From: Neurospora intermedia
Lineage: Eukaryota > Ascomycota > Sordariomycetes > Sordariales > Sordariaceae
DNA length: 64,000 nucleotides
NCBI GenBank assembly: GCA_037102815.1
Contig: BTPP01000005.1
Location: forward strand, 3,348,001 to 3,412,000
Reading direction: 5' to 3'
Part shown: positions 58,463-64,000 of the stretch, in pieces
Numbering within the stretch: the stretch's first letter is position 1
How the letters are laid out: each line of letters starts with the position of its first letter
Made by a program: the position numbers and the translations under genes
Notes under the pieces: generated by a model
What the model saw: only the letters and a program-made list of their open reading frames with translations
What the model was told of the DNA's origin: nothing
Database searches by the model: none

Positions 58463-59266
58463 CTAAGCCACATCCTGCGCCACTGCCTGTACAGCCGAAT
58501 GACTCTCCTGCTGCCCAGAACCAGAACCAGAACCAGGACCCCCAAACCCACCTCGCCCACCACCACCACTGCCACCTCCAGATCGACTAGGTAACCACTT
58601 CCCCACGGCTTCCATCCCGCGCTGCTGCTCCAATCGCTCCCACGGGTTCTCGTTGCTCGAAGGATCGTAGTAATCAATGTACCAAGGTTTCATCGGGTCA
58701 CGACCATGTGTTCCTCCTCCACTTCCACTTCCACCTCCGTGACCACCCCTGTCGCCTCTACCGCCTCTACCGCCCCTGCCGCCTCCTCGTCCACCGTGCA
58801 CGCCATGATTGCCTCTGGTATTGTGTTGTTGTTGATTTGACACCTGAACTTGGACTTGCGGTTTAGGCGGTAGCGATAAATTTGCTGAGGTGTTGGCCGT
58901 CGTCGTTGTTGATGTTTCATCAGCTGCAGCGGCATCATAATCATCAAGACTGATTTCGTTCTCATCACTCGGCGCATTGTTAAAAACCCTCTGTCGTTGA
59001 ACAGGAACGTCATTCGCTCCTGTGCCCTGTGGTGTTGGGCCGACGTAGGCGTTGTCGATGCGGGAGTTGTAGCGCCGTTTTTTGGAGGGGCGTTGAGCAG
59101 AAGAAGGGTTGTTGTCGTCGTCTTCTTCGTCGGCGGGAGCTTGGTGTCCGAAGGAGGAGAAACCCATTGCTAAGGCCATGGCGGCTGCTTCGGCTTCTAC
59201 GTCGTCGGTGAAGATGTCATTTTCGTTGGTGTTGGTGGTGTTGTCGTCAATGGGTGGTTGGGCCAT
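58463..59266 (-). CDS. Conserved-looking RGG protein of unknown function
   Basis: A single exon encoding 267 residues with ATG at 59266. An acidic N terminus is followed by an AMALAMGFSSFGHQ helix, a basic SKKRRYNSRIDNAYVGP segment (possible nuclear signal), and a long Thr/Gln/Asn-rich linker. Next is an RGG/Gly tract, a compact motif PWYIDYYDPSSNENPWERLE (about 190-215), and a Gly/Ser-rich tail. The RGG tract suggests RNA binding. The aromatic PWYxDYYDPSxxENPWE block looks like a conserved short linear motif or mini-domain rather than filler. I do not recognise the family and assign no function. Confidence 0.75.
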   Translation of the reverse strand: MAQPPIDDNTTNTNENDIFTDDVEAEAAAMALAMGFSSFGHQAPADEEDDDNNPSSAQRPSKKRRYNSRIDNAYVGPTPQGTGANDVPVQRQRVFNNAPSDENEISLDDYDAAAADETSTTTTANTSANLSLPPKPQVQVQVSNQQQHNTRGNHGVHGGRGGGRGGRGGRGDRGGHGGGSGSGGGTHGRDPMKPWYIDYYDPSSNENPWERLEQQRGMEAVGKWLPSRSGGGSGGGGRGGFGGPGSGSGSGQQESHSAVQAVAQDVA

Positions 59267-60359
59267 TTTGGTGGGTAGAGATTAGGTGGTGAGGTGGGTT
59301 AGTTAGTGATGAGGGGAAAGAGTTGTGGTGGGTGGAGGTTGAGGAGTTGATGATGAGGAGTTGATGATGAGGTTTGAGCGAGGTTCGGATTGAGGATTGA
59401 GTCGCTGGACGCAGTTTGCGAGAAGTGGGTGAAGTGGAAGCTGTATATACGGCCAGGGGAATTCGAATACCAGGTTGTGTATAACAAGTTGTAAGATATC
59501 AAGTCGTCAGTTCCTTTGCCGCCCTTGGTTTGCTGTTCAGTTATCGATGTGAATGAGGGGAAGAAGTCGTCGATGTGAAGTTTCGAAAAAGGATCAACGA
59601 CGCGCCAAGAAACACCGGGGATGGAAGGAAGTGGAGTCGAGAGATGTCGTTGAATCAGCCTTGTGGGGTCCCACTCGTTCCCCGCTAAAACAGAACACAG
59701 GAACAGCCGCACAGTGGATTTGGGGGAGAAATGGAACCCTTGTCTCGGAATGTCACCCTCCCGATTGGTGTTTTGTCACTTTTCAACTTTGAATCTTCCT
59801 TTTGGACTTGACTTGGATTATGATCGGGTCGTACGGTATGACAACTTGGTTGAACCGCACTTGACAATGGAATTAGAGAATACCTGTGGGTGAGATGTGA
59901 CAGGACGGCAAGAATAGGTATTTGAAAACAAGCGAGAAAAGGCAGCTGGCCCTCGAGCACTGCTGTTCAAGCTGGACCTCAACTACTTATTGAGCTGGAA
60001 GTTCTCTGAATTTCAATCCTAAGCCCAAAATCCCATGTGATCTCCACTCACTTTTCTGGATTTGATAAGCCCAGCCGTTTGTGCCTTGAATTGAGATATC
60101 CAGCCAGACCAGGAAGTCAGGGGACTCGAGCAAACCTGAACCCCTGTGTTTCCAGCGAACCAATCGGTAGTAGCCTACATTTCACACTGTTTCAGCTGAT
60201 CATTGACCATTGGACGTCACTTTCATCCCAAGACTCGCTTGCACATATATAGGACCAGCCCATCTCATCATCAACTGTACTTCTTTGTTTCTTACCAGTC
60301 CTCGACAACACTAATCAGATCACCTCTCATCCATCAATCGTTGCAATATCAAACCAACC
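59267..60359. other. Divergent promoter region
   Basis: Between the RGG-protein gene (minus) and the lipocalin-like gene (plus). A TATATA element lies at 60246-60251. No other feature seen. Confidence 0.5.
60246..60251 (+). promoter_or_regulatory. TATA-like element upstream of the lipocalin-like gene
   Basis: TATATA about 110 bp before the ATG at 60360. Motif and spacing only. Confidence 0.45.
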
Positions 60360-61022
60360 ATGGCCACCACACCGCCCACCAACTCCTCACCAGGAGGCAC
60401 CATCACCCTCCGCCTCCCCTACAAATACTCCCACGCCTCCCCACCCCCACAAACCATCCCCTTCCCACCCCTCGACTTCCTCCACCGCACCTGGTCCGTA
60501 ACCCACTCGACCCTCTCCATGTGGCGTTCGGCCCGCAACGTCCGCATCACGTACCGCCCCCTAACCCCGACCAAAGATGGCCGTCCCCGTATCGACGACC
60601 TGGTCGAATACGAATCCCTCTCCGGTTCAGGAGGCGTCAAGACCGTCGCGGGAGTCGACACGGGTAACTGGGACAACATCAAAGAGGACACGACAAGCTG
60701 GGACTGGCGCGGGAGCGGGTGGTTGTTTTTTGTGAGCAGTCATTGGGAGGTGCTGGGTTGGGGGGAACGCAAAAATGAGGAGACGGGGGAGGTGGAGGAG
60801 AGATGGGCGGTTACGTGGTTTGCGTCGACGCTTTTCACCAAGGAAGGGGTGGATGTTTATAGTGATCGGCCAGAGGGGGGGAGTAAGGAGTTGGTGGAGG
60901 AGGTGTTGAGGGTTTTGGGGGAGGTGTTGACGGAAGGTGGGGAGGGGACGAGGGGCTTGAAGGAGATGGTGGAGAGGGATATGAGGGAGGTGAAAATTAG
61001 TTTGCCTTGGAAGGAGAGGTGA
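60360..61022 (+). CDS. Small conserved fungal protein, lipocalin-like
   Basis: A single exon encoding 220 residues. The sequence alternates in a beta-barrel-like way: LDFLHRTWSVTHSTLSMWRSARNVRITYRPL, DDLVEYESLSG, TSWDWRGSGWLFFVSSHWEVLGWG, EERWAVTWFASTLFTKEGVDVYSD. It closes with a helical tail. The early conserved Trp (HRTWSVTHST) and repeated beta-strand pattern resemble cytosolic lipocalin/fatty-acid-binding-like folds found in uncharacterised filamentous-fungal proteins. There is no signal peptide, membrane segment or enzyme motif. Binding of a small hydrophobic ligand is a fold-based guess. The third-position base bias changes from C-rich to G-rich along the gene. Confidence 0.75.
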   Translation: MATTPPTNSSPGGTITLRLPYKYSHASPPPQTIPFPPLDFLHRTWSVTHSTLSMWRSARNVRITYRPLTPTKDGRPRIDDLVEYESLSGSGGVKTVAGVDTGNWDNIKEDTTSWDWRGSGWLFFVSSHWEVLGWGERKNEETGEVEERWAVTWFASTLFTKEGVDVYSDRPEGGSKELVEEVLRVLGEVLTEGGEGTRGLKEMVERDMREVKISLPWKER

Positions 61023-61168
61023 GTGGGATACAGGTTTGGGGGAATTGAAGTCGGGTTGGGGTTTTTGGATGGGATTATGTTTGGATGGGTATCTTGTTGG
61101 CTATTTAATGTGGACGCTAAGGTTTTTATTTACTCTGAACGTTGCGTAATGCAAGAATAATGAGGATG
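61023..61168. other. Convergent 3' gap
   Basis: A short region between two convergent genes, presumably shared 3' UTR sequence. Confidence 0.5.
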
Positions 61169-62479
61169 CTATGCTTGATCGTCCTTGTGACGTCTTGGCT
61201 TGTGTTCGTAGTCTGACCTCTCCGAGCGGTGATGCCGGTGATAGTCATGCTTACCATCATGGGCATCACGTTCTTTGTGCTTGCGATACTCGCGATCGTC
61301 TCGGTCCTTGCTGGACCGTCTATAGTGCCTGTCGCGAGAGTGCTCTCTCCTCCTTTCCTGATCTCTTTCACGCCCGCGACTTTGTTCTCGGTCGCGATTT
61401 CTCTCCCTTTCCTCACGGTGACGGCCCCGTTCATGATCCCTGTCATGGTCATGGTGACGGTCGCGATGTCGGTCTCTATCTCGCGATCGGTCTCGATCAT
61501 GGTCCCGTTCCCGCCTCTCCGACCGAGACCGCCTACCACGGTCAGATTCGTCACCAGACGCTCTACTATCATGTTTTTCCTTGCGATGTTCTGTTCGCCT
61601 TCTCTTTTCTCGTCGTCGCTCTTCTTTTCGCAATTCTTTTAGCTCCCTTTGCCTCTCCTCATTCTCCCGTTCCCTTTCCTTGTTGAGATCACGCACCATC
61701 TTGGCACCCCTCTTCATCATCGCCAGAGGATCACTTGCACTCAGTCTTTCCACTTCACGAGCCTTCCGTCCGGGATCCTCCTTGCCAAACACGTTCTTGG
61801 ATGGCACCAACGCAGCAACGTCGCCATCCGGTGTCGCGTACCAGGGGCCATTTCTGGCTAACAAGCCTTCCGCGTCCCTGCCAGCCGCACTGGTAAACCG
61901 TACCTGATGCTGCCCCGCTTCCTCACGCTTTTTCTTCGCTGCTTCTGTCTCTGTTATCTCATCCTTCTCTAGAAGCCTCAGCTCTTCTTCAGAAAACAAC
62001 GTGATATGACCCCTGCTATCGACCAGCGATGCAGTAGTAGTAGTGATGGAAGTCGACTTCACTGGGCCAGACAGCTCCCTCGCCGCATTTTGCCCTGCCG
62101 TGGCCCGTTCCCGCGCTACCCTCATTTCATAATCGGTGTCATCTTCGCCTGCTCGCTTGCGTTTGCGTCCTTCAATCAGAGGATCACGTTCACGATGACG
62201 GCGCCCATGATCATGGCTGGATTCTGATGCTGGCGGTTGCTCCTCGAGTGGCGGCGGAACTTCACCGCGTAGAATGGCTAGACGACGTTCGGCGTCGACC
62301 TGTTGCATGCGTTGCTCCTCAGCTTCCTCGCGAGCACGGGCCTCGGCCTCATCGCGGCGGACGCGGGCGACGTTGTCTGCGTTGTAGACATTCCATGATT
62401 TTTTTCCGAGAAGGTGACTTTTGTGCTGTTGGTAATTGTTGCTTGCAGAAAAGGTGTGAATTTTCACTCACAGAGGCAT
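61169..62479 (-). CDS. CIR_N-domain protein, LENG1-like spliceosome-associated factor
   Basis: Two exons, 62479-62472 (8 nt) and 62417-61169, encode 418 residues. The intron has donor GTGAGT and acceptor AAAG. Splicing produces the N terminus [30 protein letters not shown], which is the CIR_N domain pattern seen in LENG1 and its fungal homologues. Without the splice the first residues do not fit. The middle has an Arg/Glu helix, FSEEELRLLEKDEITETEAAKKKREE and NGPWYATPDG. The last 150 residues are an alternating Arg/Asp/Glu/His (RD/RE) region typical of splicing-speckle proteins. A role in pre-mRNA splicing is likely from the domain, but no specific step is known. It is divergent to sec18 with about 680 bp between. 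Confidence 0.85.
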
Positions 62480-63156
62480 ATTGATTTTGGGACAAACGAT
62501 GAAATCGTCTCTCTCTTCAAGTGACTGAATAGTTGAAGACGACAACAACATTGGGAGAACCAGCCTAGGAAGTACCTCTACTTGGGGTCAGTGTTCTTAT
62601 CTTATCTTGCTGGTACCACCCAACCAGGCGGCCAACACGTGCCCCGCTCTTTGACGTACGTTGGTCCCGTTGGTCAGGGGCGAGTCCAGGCTGGGCGCCA
62701 GGGGATCAAGTCTGGGGACACACCACTAATTGAAAGCTGGCGCCTTTGTACAAGTATTTTGACAATATTCTCCATAGTATCGCAGTTGCTGACACCATTT
62801 CCTGTACAGCGTCAGGGACACAGCTGAAACCACCCAACGTAGTAATAGCGTTCCTTTGACACAACAGACCTACGTCCCCTCCCCTCCTCTCTCAACTCAA
62901 CAAAACACCGAAGCTCAGCCTCACAGGACAGGCATCTTCTGTGGTCATACCCGGCCATATCCTCAATCACGTTCAACCGAACCAACATACACGACGTGTC
63001 TACGTACTTGCGCGCGAATCCAGTGCGCCCACTCCACGCTCCAACGAGACATAGATAAACACCACCAAGGGCGACTGGTTCTCCCGATTTACGTCCACTC
63101 ACCTACTACTCCTCCTCGATACCCGTAACTTATAATCCACACACACACCACTCACC
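62480..63156. promoter_or_regulatory. Divergent promoter of the LENG1-like and sec18 genes
   Basis: 677 bp between the two divergent ATGs. It should hold both core promoters and 5' UTRs. No clear TATA box or known factor site seen. Confidence 0.45.
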
Positions 63157-64000
63157 ATGGATATTCGAGGCAACCTCTTCGGCAAGAAGCCCCAAACCCC
63201 ACAAGGAGGAGCTGGTCTCCCCGGTCGTCCCGTCCAACAAGCAGCCGGAGGCGGATACGGCGGCGGCGCAACACCGACCAACTACGGCAGCCCAGGTGGT
63301 CGCGCTCCCTCTCAACCCCAATACTCTGGTAGCGGCGCTGGAGGATATGGAGGTGCGCCATCCGAGAAGAGCTATGGCGGCGGCGGTGGCGGTGGTTACG
63401 GCGGACAGCCCGCTCCTGGCGGATACCCTTCTCAGTCAGCCGGTCGCGGTGTCCCCCTTCGGCTCGCAAAGGTGGATGACAAGACGTTGCAGAGTCTCTA
63501 CATCTTTGGCAACATGTGAGTTCCCTGCGCTACCCATGGTCAGTTTGTCCAATCTACGTTGCTAACCTCGTACTCCAGTTGCGCCGTATCGCCCGACGAT
63601 TTCCCCCCGAGCCGCGACGGCACCGATCTATACATCCGTTTGACAGGAAGACAGCTACGAGGAGACTACGTGGTGACGGCACGCCCCACCCCCGGCTTCC
63701 GTCCGGGTCACATCAGCTTGTCAGACCCCCAGCGAACATGGTGCGGAGTTGGCATGATGGACGAGTTGATGGGAGAGGTCTACGATCCCTTTGCCCGTGG
63801 AGGCGACGCCTACATTGGCTCCATGGATGTTGAGATCGGATTTGCGTCAACCAACCGAATCGTCGATACCCCCTATGACCAGGATGAGCTGGCCAAGGTG
63901 TTCCTCAAGACTTTCCAGAACCAGGTCTTTGCTCCTGGTCAGAGGTTCCTGCTTGACGTCAAGAACATCCCTTTGGCTGTCATGGTCAAGACGGTCACTC
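63157..64000 (+). CDS. sec18: Sec18/NSF vesicle-fusion ATPase, N-terminal part (3' end outside window)
   Basis: Exon 1 is 63157-63515 and exon 2 runs from 63579 past the window edge. The intron has donor GTGAGT and acceptor CCAG. The first 100 residues are Gly/Pro/Gln-rich, as in filamentous-fungal Sec18. The N domain follows: PLRLAKVDDKTLQSLYIFGNICAVSPDDFPPSRDGTDLYIRLTG, QLRGDYVVTARPTPGFRPGHISLSDPQRTWCGVGMMDE and YIGSMDVEIGFASTNR, matching the Sec18/NSF N-terminal double-psi barrel that binds alpha-SNAP/Sec17. The two AAA+ domains lie outside. Sec18 disassembles cis-SNARE complexes so that they can be reused in membrane traffic, and it is essential. Confidence 0.95.

Noticed and set aside
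1-64000. CRISPR arrays, ribosomal RNA genes and bacterial-type operons
   Set aside because: The genome is eukaryotic. The only regular array is the in-frame 39-bp coding repeat, and no rRNA-like sequence was recognised.

Overview
The window is nuclear DNA of a filamentous ascomycete. Genes carry short introns with GTAAGT/GTATGC-type donors, CTAAC-like branch sites and YAG acceptors. Several families are typical of filamentous fungi (HET-domain protein, CAP20/perilipin, UstYa/DUF3328, PRISE-type reductase). Gene-free stretches carry scattered TACCTAGGTA-type palindromes, which I associate with Sordariomycetes, probably Sordariales; that placement is inference, not proof.

Layout: at the left edge is the tail of an RGG-rich protein, then scd6/sum2 (Lsm14 family, 4 exons), rqc1/TCF25, the copper chaperone atx1, a pirin, a CAP20-like perilipin and an SCP2-type thiolase. 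From about 20.0 to 27.4 kb lies the accessory part of the window. It has a secreted, Kex2-type repeat precursor peptide transcribed divergently from a canonical UstYa (DUF3328) oxidase gene, then a second membrane protein with two HxxHC motifs and a PRISE-type NAD(P)-dependent reductase. A HET-domain gene follows. I read this as a candidate dikaritin-type RiPP cluster whose main repeated core would be built around Trp-Thr-Gln-Asn-Val-Gly, with two variant units.

The right half is housekeeping: a large Lte1-like RasGEF, an intron-containing tRNA-Glu(CTC), the DEAD-box rRNA helicase spb4, the CTP-dependent diacylglycerol kinase dgk1, a KxDL-domain protein, an RGG protein of unknown function, a small lipocalin-like conserved fungal protein, a CIR_N/LENG1-like splicing protein beginning with an 8-nt coding exon, and the 5' part of sec18/NSF running off the right edge. 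Three large gene-free intervals (about 13.3-17.8, 39.3-45.6 and 50.7-55.7 kb) contain homopolymer tracts, a G-rich tract and the tRNA. I recognised no transposon, rRNA gene or CRISPR array.

All gene models were spliced by eye. Exon junctions were checked for reading-frame continuity and family motifs, but no alignment or transcript data were available.
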